This document shows positions 1 to 8,789 of a DNA stretch of 64,000 nucleotides, one piece after another; within the stretch, counting starts at the first letter, position 1; the number at the start of each line of letters is the position of its first letter. Position numbers and translations under genes: made by a program. The DNA is from Methylococcaceae bacterium (GTDB lineage Bacteria > Pseudomonadota > Gammaproteobacteria > Methylococcales > Methylomonadaceae): the NCBI GenBank assembly GCA_030693065.1, contig JAUYBL010000025.1, positions 62,001 to 126,000 of the forward strand. Direction: 5' to 3'. The notes under the pieces are model-generated. The model had not been told where the DNA came from and made no database searches. It saw only the letters and a list, made by a program, of their open reading frames with translations.

Positions 1-143
1 TAACGCGGTTAAGTTGGTAAAGTTTTTACCTAAACAAAGCGGCAAACTCTAGCAGTTAACCTCTGGTAAATCCCTGTCTGCTTGAACAACCAATAATTGA
101 GTCTATACTCAAATTTCGTTTAGAGCTTAACTTAACTAACGCA

Positions 144-782
144 ATGGCAAAACTCACTGTATTTTTTAAAGATAAGGCAATTCATTCTCGGCTTTTTGAA
201 AATGGCATTGTGCATATCGGCAGAGATGAGACCAATGATCTTGTCATCGACAGCTTGGCAGTGGCTCCAGCTCATGCCGTTATTGTCATTAAAGACAGTG
301 AATGCAGCATCAAACAATTGCACAATGATTTTCCGTTGATCGTCAATGGTGAAGTGGTTAAGTCCGGCAATTTAAACAACAATGACACCATTGCTATTGG
401 CAAGCATCAAATCATTTTTAACGATGGCGAAGCTATTGATGCGATACCTCAACAACTGGAAGACTTGGTCAACAGAGATGTGGCAACGCTGAACAAGGAA
501 ATCGAAAGTGATTTACGCATACCGACTGCCAATTTGCAGGTTATTTCTGGAAACAATATTGGCAAAATCTTGCCACTAAAAAATGCCATGACTCGTTTGG
601 GACACAGCGACAAAGGCGTCATCGCCATTGTTAAAAGAAAAGACGGCTATTTCGTTTCTGCTTTAGAACATGTTCACGCCATACTGATAAACGACCAACC
701 ATTAGGCAATAATTCCGCACAATTAAACGATAATGATGTTTTAGTTGTCGGTGACACTTCCCTGCAATTTTTCATTAGTTAA
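144..782 (+). CDS. Tandem FHA-domain protein
   Basis: A 212-residue soluble protein without signal peptide or membrane segment. Residues about 5-95 form an FHA fold: the GRDETNDLVI strand carries the conserved Gly-Arg and a downstream His (PAHAVI), and NGEVV and IAIGKHQIIF match later FHA strands. A second, weaker FHA-like repeat runs from about 130 to the C-terminus (TRLGHSD, INDQPLG, DVLVVGD). FHA domains bind phosphothreonine peptides; the Ser normally preceding the conserved His is replaced in the first copy, so phosphopeptide binding is uncertain. A PilZ gene starts 4 bases after the stop, suggesting co-transcription and a signalling role. The ATG at 144 has no strong Shine-Dalgarno. Confidence 0.8.
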   Translation: MAKLTVFFKDKAIHSRLFENGIVHIGRDETNDLVIDSLAVAPAHAVIVIKDSECSIKQLHNDFPLIVNGEVVKSGNLNNNDTIAIGKHQIIFNDGEAIDAIPQQLEDLVNRDVATLNKEIESDLRIPTANLQVISGNNIGKILPLKNAMTRLGHSDKGVIAIVKRKDGYFVSALEHVHAILINDQPLGNNSAQLNDNDVLVVGDTSLQFFIS

Positions 783-786
783 CGTC

Positions 787-1158
787 ATGTCAGAGCAAAT
801 TAATCAAGACAATCGTCAATTTCATCGCGTTATATATAAAGCCGACGCCACCCTAAGCTTTGACAACAAAACCTGGTTATGTGAAATCATCGACCTGTCA
901 CTAAAAGGCTGCTTACTAAAGTTTGATTTTAACTGGAAAGAAGATCTGGAAAAAACCTACACTCTTAGCCTGCAACTGTCCGAACATCAACTAATACAAA
1001 TGCAGGTAAGCACCGCCCACGTGATAGGCAATACCGCTGGGTTTAAATGTGACCACATTGATTTAGACAGCATTTCCGAGCTCCGCCGCCTGGTTGAACT
1101 TAACCTTGGCGACAGTAGCTTACTTGAAAGAGATTTACAGGCCTTGGCAAGCTATTAA
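787..1158 (+). CDS. PilZ-domain protein
   Basis: A 123-residue protein that is essentially one PilZ domain, the common cyclic-di-GMP receptor fold. The N-terminal basic motif QFHRVIYKA and the later DLSLKGCLLKF (D/N-x-S-x-x-G) are the two ligand-binding signatures, although the usual RxxxR is imperfect. I place the start at the ATG at 787 because an in-frame upstream start at 745 would lie inside the FHA gene and encode no PilZ residues. It follows the FHA gene by 4 bases and is probably co-transcribed. It converges on radA. The output partner is unknown. Confidence 0.8.
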   Translation: MSEQINQDNRQFHRVIYKADATLSFDNKTWLCEIIDLSLKGCLLKFDFNWKEDLEKTYTLSLQLSEHQLIQMQVSTAHVIGNTAGFKCDHIDLDSISELRRLVELNLGDSSLLERDLQALASY

Positions 1159-1195
1159 ATTCGTATTAATTCGTAACCAACGATTTAACCGCTGC

Positions 1196-2575
1196 TCATT
1201 CAAATTCAGACAGAATATCCAGCGCTTCTGACAGTGTAGATACCGGATAAATAGTCAGCCCTTCCAACGGTTTTTTAGGCGCATTAGCCTTGGGGATCAC
1301 CGCCTTTTTAAAGCCATGTTTGGCGGCATCACCCAACCGAGCATAACCATTAGCAACCGGCCGAATCTCGCCACTTAAACCAATCTCACCAAAAAAGAAC
1401 ACATCGTGAGCAACCACTTTGTCGCGCAGACTAGAGACAATACCGATCAAAATCGCCAAGTCGGAACTGGTTTCAGTCACTTTAATACCGCCAACGACAT
1501 TGGCATAAATCTCATCTTGCGCGGTAAAAATGCCGCCATGCCTAGACAACACCGCCAGCAACATAGCTAATCGATTTTGATCAAAGCCCACCGCCAATCG
1601 TCTTGGATTGCCATATTGGCATTCGGTTACCAGCGCCTGAATTTCCACCAATAATGGCCTTGTACCTTCCCATAACACCGTCACCACGCTACCCGATGAA
1701 GGCTTATCCGGACGATTGAGAAACATCGCCGACGGATTTTTAACTTCTTTAAGGCCAGTGCTGTCCATTGCAAAAAAGCCTAACTCACCAACACTGCCAA
1801 AACGATTTTTATCAGCTCTTAGCACCCGAAAGCGGGCGTCATCGGTGGAAGCCAACATAATTTGGGTGTCGACGATATGGCTTAAAGTCATCGGACCAGC
1901 TAGCGAATTATCTTTCGTGACATGCCCCACCATAAACACGGACACCAGATTCTTCTTGGCATATTGCGTCAGGTAACTGGCCGATTCCCTGACTTGCGAC
2001 ACAGAGCCCGGCGCGGACTCAGCATCATCGGTATGCATCACTTGGATGGAGTCTATTACCAAAATCTGCGGCTTTACTTCATCCAGCACGTCACAAATAC
2101 GTTGCACGGACGTTTCCGCCAGCATCATGATATTGCCAGCGGGAAGTTTCAGTCGATGTGCCCGTTCAGCAATTTGCTGCATGGATTCTTCGCCGGACAC
2201 ATACAACACTTTCACACCGCGTTCGGCAATATTGGCAATCGCCTGTAATAAAATTGTACTTTTACCTGCGCCGGGCGCACCGCCGATTAGCACGACACTA
2301 CCTTTGACGATACCGCCACCCAAGACCCGGTCAAACTCGGAAATGCCACTGGAAATTCGTTCGGCATGGGCAAGATTAACATCGGACAATAAGGTCACTT
2401 CCGACCGACTGCCGGCATAACCTGCGGCTTTACTGCTACGTGAAGTAGTCGCCGAACCCAGCCGCACTTCTTTAATCGTGTTCCATTCCCCGCAACTCGT
2501 ACACTGCCCGCCCCAACGCGGATAATCCGCCCCGCACTGATCGCAAACAAACGCAGTTTTGATTTTTTTACTCAT
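1196..2575 (-). CDS. radA: DNA repair protein RadA
   Basis: RadA (Sms) is a RecA-like ATPase and branch-migration helicase acting on recombination intermediates. The 459-residue length is normal. The order of domains is complete: a C4 zinc finger at Cys11, Cys14, Cys25 and Cys28; a Walker A GGAPGAGKST near residue 98; Walker B ILVIDSIQ; the RadA-specific KNRFG motif near 257; and a C-terminal Lon-like domain with GEIGLSGEIRPV. It stands alone on the minus strand, convergent with the PilZ gene. Confidence 0.97.
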   Translation of the reverse strand: MSKKIKTAFVCDQCGADYPRWGGQCTSCGEWNTIKEVRLGSATTSRSSKAAGYAGSRSEVTLLSDVNLAHAERISSGISEFDRVLGGGIVKGSVVLIGGAPGAGKSTILLQAIANIAERGVKVLYVSGEESMQQIAERAHRLKLPAGNIMMLAETSVQRICDVLDEVKPQILVIDSIQVMHTDDAESAPGSVSQVRESASYLTQYAKKNLVSVFMVGHVTKDNSLAGPMTLSHIVDTQIMLASTDDARFRVLRADKNRFGSVGELGFFAMDSTGLKEVKNPSAMFLNRPDKPSSGSVVTVLWEGTRPLLVEIQALVTECQYGNPRRLAVGFDQNRLAMLLAVLSRHGGIFTAQDEIYANVVGGIKVTETSSDLAILIGIVSSLRDKVVAHDVFFFGEIGLSGEIRPVANGYARLGDAAKHGFKKAVIPKANAPKKPLEGLTIYPVSTLSEALDILSEFE

Positions 2576-3142
2576 ATACTCACAAAGGCAACAAGCCCTA
2601 TCTGGGCTTCATTAATTATCATGACGCTTTTAACTACCCGGCTGGTTAAAAGCACAAACCACATGGCTGATAGTCTAAAGCATCTTGATACCGCAAATTT
2701 ACAAAAGACAACCGATCAATTTATTCAGGGGGTTTACAGCTGTTGTTACATCAATATTAAGTGTTGATTTAGTGCCTGCTCATCAACACATTGCTAGCCG
2801 ATTTTATGTAGTTAAGTCGGTTTTCAAAAAGTTGCTATCGTCATACATAAATAAAACAGTTTTAAAAACATAGCGTTAATTCAGTTTTACACTTTTTATC
2901 TAGCGCACATGACACACTTGTAAAAACTGGCGCAGATTCTGCTTACTAAGTTGACGTTAGCTATTAAGCCATGCTTTAAACGGCTTAATAAACAAAATTT
3001 TCGATCTCAGGTAATTGATTTACAGCAACTTCATAAGTTGTCGCCATTAGCTCGAAAGTCTCAAATTTTCTACCCATAGTTAATAACGGTCCCGATTTTT
3101 TATAACTATCGAGACACTAATTTCTTTAAATCAAACATTCTT
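2576..3142. other. 567-bp intergenic region without a convincing gene
   Basis: This AT-rich stretch separates radA from the divergent DUF6644 gene and should hold the promoters of both. The only open frames are a 62-codon frame at 2685-2873 and a 34-codon frame at 2663-2767, neither with a good ribosome site or a recognisable product. I see no tRNA, strong hairpin or repeat in it. Confidence 0.5.
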
Positions 3143-3649
3143 ATGTCGTTACTCCTTGATTTTGCTCAGGTACTTTACGATTCACCGATAGGTACTGATA
3201 TTCGCGAATCGCAATTTCTTTACCCGCTTATTGAAGCCGCTCATTTGCTGGGTCTCGCGGTATCGTCAGGTTTAATTGTATTAACCGACCTTCGTCTGCT
3301 TGGCCTGTTTATGAAAGATGTCCCGGTTGCCGATATTTTGCATCAACTCCGCTACTGGGTCATCGGTGGCTTTATTAGTACGTTTGTATCCGGCGGCTTT
3401 TTATTTTGGGCGGAAGCGGCAACGATCATCGAAAACCCAGCGTTTATAGTCAAAATTCTGTTTGTGGTTCTAGGCTGCGCTAACGCCTTGTGGTTCGAAT
3501 TTAAATGGGGCCGGAGCGTGACGCAATGGGGCGAACAAAAAGCCCTGCCAACTGCGGTCAAATATGCCGGTTTGGCTTCATTGACTCTTTGGACGATAGT
3601 AATCATAAGCTCCCGCTTTATTCCTTACTTATCGCAAAACCAAATATAA
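3143..3649 (+). CDS. DUF6644-type small membrane protein (copy 1)
   Basis: A 168-residue protein with about four membrane helices (around residues 27-50, 70-93, 98-118 and 140-162). The opening, with a tryptophan- and leucine-rich helix after a short amphipathic segment, and the EAAHLLGLAVSSGLIVLTDLRLLG block match the DUF6644/DUF2214 family as I remember it. The conserved His in the first helix resembles the pattern of b-type cytochromes, but haem binding is only inference. A second, related gene follows 31 bases downstream, and a c-type cytochrome lies beyond, hinting at an electron-transfer module. Function unknown. Confidence 0.6.
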   Translation: MSLLLDFAQVLYDSPIGTDIRESQFLYPLIEAAHLLGLAVSSGLIVLTDLRLLGLFMKDVPVADILHQLRYWVIGGFISTFVSGGFLFWAEAATIIENPAFIVKILFVVLGCANALWFEFKWGRSVTQWGEQKALPTAVKYAGLASLTLWTIVIISSRFIPYLSQNQI

Positions 3650-3680
3650 GTCGTTTATCCCAACTGAATAAGACGAAAAA

Positions 3681-4154
3681 ATGACAACTTTTGATGTATT
3701 ACAATGGCTGCAAGATTCGACCATTGGCTTGTTTGTACGCAAATCAGACCATTTAGTCGGCGCGGCTATCCAGGTGTTTCATATTATTGGCTTAATCCTG
3801 CTGCTGACTGTTGTGCTATTAGTGACATTGAGATTATTTGGCCAAGGCTTGCGCCGTCAGTCATTGCGTGACATTACCCAAGCGACGACACCAATATTCT
3901 GGCTCGGCTATGGCTTTACCGTCAGCTCCGGCATCCTGATGTTTGTCGGCAATGCGGTTATTTACGCAGCTAATCCGGCATTTCAATACAAAATGGCATT
4001 GTTTCTTGTGGCTTCGCTGATCCAATTGCTTCTGTTTACCAAAGTACTCAGTACGGAAATACTTCCGCATGGTTTTATAAAAAGTGCGGCTTTTTTAAGC
4101 TTTACATTGTGGGTTGTCGTTGGACTGGCGGGACGCGCAATTGGCTTTATTTAA
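3681..4154 (+). CDS. DUF6644-type small membrane protein (copy 2)
   Basis: A 157-residue, four-helix membrane protein that resembles its upstream neighbour: both have a short N-terminal amphipathic segment, then a His-containing helix (AAIQVFHIIGLILL here, EAAHLLGLAV upstream) followed by LRLFG / LRLLG, and a later AANPAFQYKMALF resembling IENPAFIVKILF. The two are therefore probably an ancient tandem duplication and may form a heteromer. Likely family DUF6644; no function is established to my knowledge. It is probably co-transcribed with copy 1. Confidence 0.6.
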   Translation: MTTFDVLQWLQDSTIGLFVRKSDHLVGAAIQVFHIIGLILLLTVVLLVTLRLFGQGLRRQSLRDITQATTPIFWLGYGFTVSSGILMFVGNAVIYAANPAFQYKMALFLVASLIQLLLFTKVLSTEILPHGFIKSAAFLSFTLWVVVGLAGRAIGFI

Positions 4155-4265
4155 AACTTCTATTCCTTTCAGAGTTCACCACGAACGGAATAAATTGCTT
4201 TTTAAGGCGTCGAAGCATTTTCAGCAAAAGTACCTTGTTGATTACTGCGTTTTTCGAAGTCCAGC
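4155..4265. repeat. Possible decayed copy of inverted-repeat family A
   Basis: The stretch contains TTCACCACGAACGG and ends with GTTTTTCGAAGTCC. These resemble TCACCACGAACGGG and GTTTTTCGAGGTTCCC of the intact element at 14661-14798. The left terminal repeat is not recognisable. Assignment is by eye. Confidence 0.35.
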
Positions 4266-4359
4266 TCTTTTTTATTGCTTCGCGATTACTTAATATCCCA
4301 AGTTGTTCGAAGACTTAAACTCCGGTACCGCCAACACATTTTTGACCCAACTTAATCAA

Positions 4360-4917
4360 ATGCACTTAATCACAAAATCCGCACTACTCGTCATATCACT
4401 ATTGGCATTGAACGCGTGCTCTGAGCACACCGTATCGCCGAATCCTTTGCCCATCCCAACATCAGCCAGCACGATTCAAGAGCTCATGCTTAACCACATA
4501 GATCCTCATGCTGACGGCGTATGGAACGCTGTCAGCACAACGGTAACCGCAGCAGGCATTGACGAAAAACAACCCCGTACCGATGATGAATGGACAGATG
4601 TCAAACAACACGCCAGAGCATTAATTGAAGCAGCGAGCCTGTTGGCTGACACTGGCCGACCAGTCGCAGCAACAGGCGTAAAGTCTGAAAACCCCGGCAT
4701 TGAAGAAAACCCTGAAGACATTCAAAAATTAATTGCCGCTAACCCGAAAATGTTTACGCTGTATGCACAACAACTTCGTGTTAGAGCTGAAGAAGCGCTC
4801 GCCGCTATTGAAGCAAAAAACCCTACAGCACTGGTTGAAATCGGTGGACGGATCGATGAAACCTGCGAGCAATGCCATAAAGTTTTTTGGTACCCAAATC
4901 AGTTTAAATCTAAATAG
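4360..4917 (+). CDS. Lipoprotein c-type cytochrome
   Basis: A 185-residue exported protein. The signal peptide ends in a lipobox, LLALNACS, so the mature protein should begin at Cys20 and be lipid-anchored. A single haem-binding CEQCH motif lies near the C-terminus (residues about 171-175), an arrangement reminiscent of class II cytochromes c', and Met/His candidates for the sixth ligand are not obvious. I chose the ATG at 4360 because the upstream start at 4303 adds 19 residues before the signal peptide. It lies between the DUF6644 pair and a haloperoxidase remnant. Electron partner unknown. Confidence 0.75.
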   Translation: MHLITKSALLVISLLALNACSEHTVSPNPLPIPTSASTIQELMLNHIDPHADGVWNAVSTTVTAAGIDEKQPRTDDEWTDVKQHARALIEAASLLADTGRPVAATGVKSENPGIEENPEDIQKLIAANPKMFTLYAQQLRVRAEEALAAIEAKNPTALVEIGGRIDETCEQCHKVFWYPNQFKSK

Positions 4918-4936
4918 CGAACACCCAAGACCATAA

Positions 4937-5554
4937 AAAACTGGCAGCTTTATCCAAGGATTGGTAGCACTAGCGGGACCATTAGCAATCAAGGCTTCTT
5001 ACTACCAAAATTGTTTTGTAAACCGCCGTTTGCGCCCGGAAGATTATGCCGGTCTGGTTCATAAGATTAAAGCCAATGGCGCGCAATACCCGATACATTC
5101 GAGTATTCTTAATTCCAATGCTATCGCCAGAGTATTCAATGAATTTGGCAGCTATCTTTTACCACTGGCTAACAATACCGGCGCACCAACTCACCCGGGT
5201 TACCCAAGTGGCGCAACAATTTCTGCCGCTACGCCAATTACGCTGTTGAAAGCATTTTTTGATGAAAACTATGTGATACCAAATCCGGTACAAGTTGATC
5301 CAAATGATCCTACCAAGCTCATTACTTATACTGGCCCTGCGCTAACGCTTGGCGGTGAATTGAATAAATTGGTTAACAATATCGGCTATGGCCGCAACTT
5401 TAACGGCTTCCATGTTCGCTCCGATATTTCAGCATCACATACCTTAGGTGAAGCGCTGGCAATCAGTATCCTGAGCGATCAAAATCCCACCTACAACGAG
5501 TACTTTGAAGGCTATACCTTTACCAAATTCGACGGTACTCAAATCACTATTTAA
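4937..5554 (+). pseudogene. C-terminal remnant of a vanadium-dependent haloperoxidase
   Basis: The frame is open from 4937 to the stop at 5554 and only a TTG (4961) is available as start. The encoded residues match the C-terminal part of bacterial vanadium haloperoxidases (PAP2 superfamily): NRRLRPEDYAGLVH, then THPGYPSGATISAA, then YGRNFNGFHVRSD. Family members are several hundred residues long; the N-terminal domain is absent, as the cytochrome gene ends 19 bases upstream. The acid-base His expected after PSG (PSGHA) reads Ala-Thr here, so the fragment should be inactive. I call it a pseudogene; a separately translated small domain is a less likely alternative. Confidence 0.7.
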
Positions 5555-5562
5555 ACTTGTAA

Positions 5563-5600
5563 AAAACCTCAGCCTATCGATATAGTGCTGAGGTTTTTAA
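5563..5600 (+). terminator. Intrinsic terminator after the haloperoxidase remnant
   Basis: AAAACCTCAGC pairs with GCTGAGGTTTT across a 13-base loop and is followed by a T-run. The A-run on the left arm would also serve the opposite strand, so it may be bidirectional and end the convergent lipoprotein gene. Confidence 0.85.
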
Positions 5601-5626
5601 CTGCCAATCACTTAAGACTAAAGTCG

Positions 5627-6322
5627 TTAATCACTATGATTATGCCCGCCTTTGATTTTATGCTGAATCGACTGAATAAACGGATCGCTTTCCTTGTCGC
5701 CAATGTCGGCAAAATCGGTATAGCGATAATTTGTTGAGCGTTGATATGGCCCCGGCGACTCCGCTAGCGGATAAATGCCGATAATGCGCGTGCTGATGGT
5801 ATGCCCCTTATCGTTACGTTTAATCAGCGCCGGTAATTGCTCACGGTCAAGCCATGTGATTTCAATCGGAGCATCGGCGTTATTGCTTTGGTAATGGCTG
5901 GCTGGACGGCCTAATACTTGCTCTCGACCATCTTCAACTAACCCAGCAATCATCGACTGATTTAATAGTGTTGCAATAGCAGACCAGTCGGGGACGGCAC
6001 CGATGGCGTTTAAATCGCCGGGGGTGTATTCAATCACCTGCTTTTGGTCATGAAACACCCGTTCATAAGCAATTTTGCCATCGGTTGATTTAGTCCAAAT
6101 CTCTCCAGTGTTATCTTGCAGATTATGGGTTTCAACGCGCTTTGACGTGCGCCAGAATCGCCAATGATAGCGCTGTTGACCATCATCAGAGTCGACGATC
6201 GTTTCAAATTCCGCGGCTAACGCCGGGAGCTGTTCAAGCCTCTGAATTTGTAACGGCTTGCCCGGTTGTTGAGCACAAGCACTCAACAACAGCACCGGAA
6301 CCCATAACATTATTTTTAACAT
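5627..6322 (-). CDS. Hypothetical outer-membrane-type lipoprotein
   Basis: A 231-residue protein starting with a lipoprotein signal peptide, LLLSACAQQ, with the lipid-anchored Cys at residue 16. The body alternates short hydrophilic strands (RYHWRFWRTSKRVETH, GEIWTKSTDGKIAYERVF), suggesting a beta-rich fold of the kind seen in LolA/LolB-like carriers, but I cannot assign a family. It ends with a His-rich tail (GGHNHSD). It starts 11 bases after phoA stops on the same strand and is probably co-transcribed with it. Confidence 0.6.
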   Translation of the reverse strand: MLKIMLWVPVLLLSACAQQPGKPLQIQRLEQLPALAAEFETIVDSDDGQQRYHWRFWRTSKRVETHNLQDNTGEIWTKSTDGKIAYERVFHDQKQVIEYTPGDLNAIGAVPDWSAIATLLNQSMIAGLVEDGREQVLGRPASHYQSNNADAPIEITWLDREQLPALIKRNDKGHTISTRIIGIYPLAESPGPYQRSTNYRYTDFADIGDKESDPFIQSIQHKIKGGHNHSD

Positions 6323-6332
6323 CAGGCTGAAC

Positions 6333-7853
6333 CTACTGACCGGGCTTAAGTTTTAACGCCTTTGCCATTACCTGATAGATGTAGCTTTCTTCCTGTACGC
6401 CATGAAATAAATGGGCTTGCGGACCGCTGGCAAAAATCGCTACATCTTCAGCACCATGGGTTTCACTACCGAGTGGAATACCGGCTTCTTGCAGAAAATC
6501 AGGATGCGCAGTATCGGTAGAGCTTAAATCCGGACGAACATTCGGACCGCGATAACCGGGGCCGTTGGCATAACCGAGCGTCGTGTAAGGCAGGCCGTTT
6601 TTATCTTTGGCAAAATTGGCTTCGCCGGGTTGCTTCACCAATCCCAATATAGGATTGCCGCGCTGCGGATAACCGGCAATTGTGAAAGTATGGCTATGAT
6701 CGGCGGTAACGATAATCAAGGTGTCTTTGGCATTGGTTTTTTCCAGCGCCTTACGCACCGCATTGGACAACTCAACGGCTTCAGACAACGCCCGATAAGC
6801 ATTACCGGCATGATGCGCATGGTCGATGCGACCGGCTTCAACCATCAAAAAATAGCCTTTTTTATTTTTCGACAAAATATCGATGGCCTTGGTGGTCATT
6901 TCAGTCAGTGACGGTTCGCCGCCCGCATCGCTCAGACGATCATGCTCGTATTCCATATGCGAGCGTTCGAACAAGCCCAATAAATGCTCAGTTTTTTTAG
7001 GGTCGATAGCATCAAACCCGGCTTTGTCATAGACATAAGCGGATTTTGGATATTTGCTCAGCCACTGCTTAGTTAGGTCCAAGCCGTCTTTGCGGCCGCC
7101 GGTTTTGTCAGTGTCTTCCGGATCGGCTAAGGTACTTGGCAAAAACATACTGCGCCCGCCGCCCAAAGCGACTTCCAAGCCATTGCCGATATTGAAATCG
7201 ACCAACTGTCTGGCAATGTCTTTCACATTCGCATCGGCCGGAAGTTGTGCATCGGATTCCCAATCACGCTCGGACGTATGCGCATAACAAGCGCCAGGTG
7301 TGGCGTGGGTAACTCGCGCCGTCGACACCACGCCGGTTGACAGGCCTTTTTCTTCAGCTTGTTCCAGCAAGGTTTTAACTTTATTGGCATTCACCACATC
7401 GGCATTTTTTTCTTCGCGCGGCAGTTTGGCACTGACCGATAGCTCACCATCATTGGTTTTAACGCCGGTGATAATCGCCGACATGGTCGGTGCAGAATCT
7501 GGCGTTTGTTGATTGGCGCTATAGGTTTTGGATAACGCCAAATAAGGCAATTGTTCAAAACTAAGTGAATTTTCTTCCCCGCCCCTGTTATTAGGTTTGG
7601 ACTGACCTTCAAAAATACGCGCAGCGGTAATCGTGGAAATACCCATACCGTCGCCGATAAACAAAATCACGTTTTTGGCGTAGGTATTATTGGGTTTGAG
7701 TTGCTCGGCGGCTTTTATACTGTTTTTACCGGATTCCATCCAGAAATCAGCCGTTTCCAAGGTATTACCAGCTTTTGACTCGTCAGTTGCGACCAGCAGG
7801 AAACCCGCCAGAAGCACAACCCAGGAAGTCACTCTAAATTCTTTGTAACGCAT
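6333..7853 (-). CDS. phoA: Alkaline phosphatase
   Basis: A periplasmic phosphomonoesterase of the PhoA family (506 residues). Key signatures are the metal-binding FIGDGMG near the N-terminus, the nucleophile block DSAPTMSAIITG with Ser at about residue 118, VEAGRIDHAHH for zinc ligands, VTADHSHTF near 379 and GSETHGAEDV for the last zinc His. The signal peptide is residues 1-28 or so (WVVLLAGFLLVA). I use the ATG at 7853, preceded by AAGGAT at suitable spacing, rather than an upstream in-frame start at 7877. A lipoprotein gene follows at 11 bases. I looked for a Pho box upstream and did not find a convincing one. Confidence 0.95.
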   Translation of the reverse strand: MRYKEFRVTSWVVLLAGFLLVATDESKAGNTLETADFWMESGKNSIKAAEQLKPNNTYAKNVILFIGDGMGISTITAARIFEGQSKPNNRGGEENSLSFEQLPYLALSKTYSANQQTPDSAPTMSAIITGVKTNDGELSVSAKLPREEKNADVVNANKVKTLLEQAEEKGLSTGVVSTARVTHATPGACYAHTSERDWESDAQLPADANVKDIARQLVDFNIGNGLEVALGGGRSMFLPSTLADPEDTDKTGGRKDGLDLTKQWLSKYPKSAYVYDKAGFDAIDPKKTEHLLGLFERSHMEYEHDRLSDAGGEPSLTEMTTKAIDILSKNKKGYFLMVEAGRIDHAHHAGNAYRALSEAVELSNAVRKALEKTNAKDTLIIVTADHSHTFTIAGYPQRGNPILGLVKQPGEANFAKDKNGLPYTTLGYANGPGYRGPNVRPDLSSTDTAHPDFLQEAGIPLGSETHGAEDVAIFASGPQAHLFHGVQEESYIYQVMAKALKLKPGQ

Positions 7854-7975
7854 GGAGAAGATCCTTATGACGAACATGGCAAAATTATTTAAGAAGAAAG
7901 TGTTTACGAGAATTGAGCCAAAAGTTTTTTGTATTGTAACTATTCAGCATCAGTTGATTGCTGTGAAAGTGTCTT

Positions 7976-8035
7976 GTGGGAGCGACGCCACGTCGCGACC
8001 GAAGGCTTCAAATCGCGACGTGGCGTCGCTCCCAC
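7976..8035. repeat. Perfect 23-bp inverted repeat (REP-like hairpin)
   Basis: Arms at 7976-7998 and 8013-8035 are exact reverse complements (GTGGGAGCGACGCCACGTCG... and its mirror) around a 14-base loop. It lies between the divergent ends of phoA (5' side) and the YgjP-type gene (3' side). There is no T-run, so it looks like a repetitive extragenic palindrome rather than a terminator. A shorter hairpin with the same GGGAGCG start occurs at 34741-34769. Confidence 0.75.
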
Positions 8036-8064
8036 CCGGGTAGAGCTAGGCTAATTACTTCAAT

Positions 8065-8787
8065 TCACAAGCCCCGCATCAAATGACTGCCATGCTTTTT
8101 AAGCCAAACCCGGTGTTGCTGATAGTCCGGCAAATGCTCTTCAACCAAGGCCCAAAAATGCCGTGAATGATTGCGCTGCTGGATATGACACAGCTCATGC
8201 ACCACAACATATTCCAGCACTTCTTGTGGAGCCATGACCAAAAGCCAGTTAATATTGATGTCATTGTGGATGCCGCAACTGCCCCAGCGGCTTTTTTGAG
8301 TCTTGATTTTTATCGACTGCGGAAATAACTGTTTTCTGGGCGCATGCCTATTCACCAGATGCTCGACATGCACTTTAGCCTGCTTCTTCATCCAACGTTC
8401 CAACGCACCTTTAATAGCATCGCTATGCTGTTCGATCTGCAAAGATTGCGGTACATGGGCAATAAAACCATCAGCAAACTCCACTTTAGCGTTCTTTAAC
8501 TTCGACGGTTTGGTCGCTAATTGATAAATTCGCCCCTGATAAAAAACATCTGCGCCATGCCCATAAACAATCGCGGCAACATCGTTGTTGGCAAGATGCC
8601 CTTTCGCCTGCATTTTGCCTAAAGCCGACATAATCCATTGCTGCTTGGCATGAATAAATTGCACGATTTTGCTCTCGGGGACTTTAGGCGGCGCAACCAC
8701 TTCAACAGATCCCGGCTTAACGACGATACGTACCCGCGTCGCCCGTTGGCTGCGTCTGAGCAAATATGTAAACGGCAATGCAGACAT
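8065..8787 (-). CDS. YgjP/SprT-like zinc metalloprotease (COG1451, M48-type)
   Basis: A 240-residue cytosolic protein of the YgjP family (DUF45). The zinc site HELCH lies at about residues 195-199, followed by RNHSRHFWALVEE, which supplies the third ligand. The mid-region SRWGSCG just before it is a family signature. The N-terminus (RRSQRATRVRIVVKPGSVEV) has the typical basic beta-strand start. The globin gene ends 2 bases before its ATG, so the two are translationally coupled; the functional link is unknown. Substrate unknown. Confidence 0.88.
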   Translation of the reverse strand: MSALPFTYLLRRSQRATRVRIVVKPGSVEVVAPPKVPESKIVQFIHAKQQWIMSALGKMQAKGHLANNDVAAIVYGHGADVFYQGRIYQLATKPSKLKNAKVEFADGFIAHVPQSLQIEQHSDAIKGALERWMKKQAKVHVEHLVNRHAPRKQLFPQSIKIKTQKSRWGSCGIHNDININWLLVMAPQEVLEYVVVHELCHIQQRNHSRHFWALVEEHLPDYQQHRVWLKKHGSHLMRGL

Positions 8788-8789
8788 AT

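Noticed and set aside
745-786. Upstream start for the PilZ protein
   Set aside because: It overlaps the FHA gene and adds no domain residues; the ATG at 787 fits better.
1922-2420. Overlapping frames opposite radA
   Set aside because: Antisense shadows of a conserved gene.
2685-2873. 62-codon frame in the gap after radA
   Set aside because: No Shine-Dalgarno, no family, and composition like non-coding AT-rich DNA.
7854-7975. Possible Pho box upstream of phoA
   Set aside because: No pair of CTGTCAT-like repeats at the right spacing on the minus strand.
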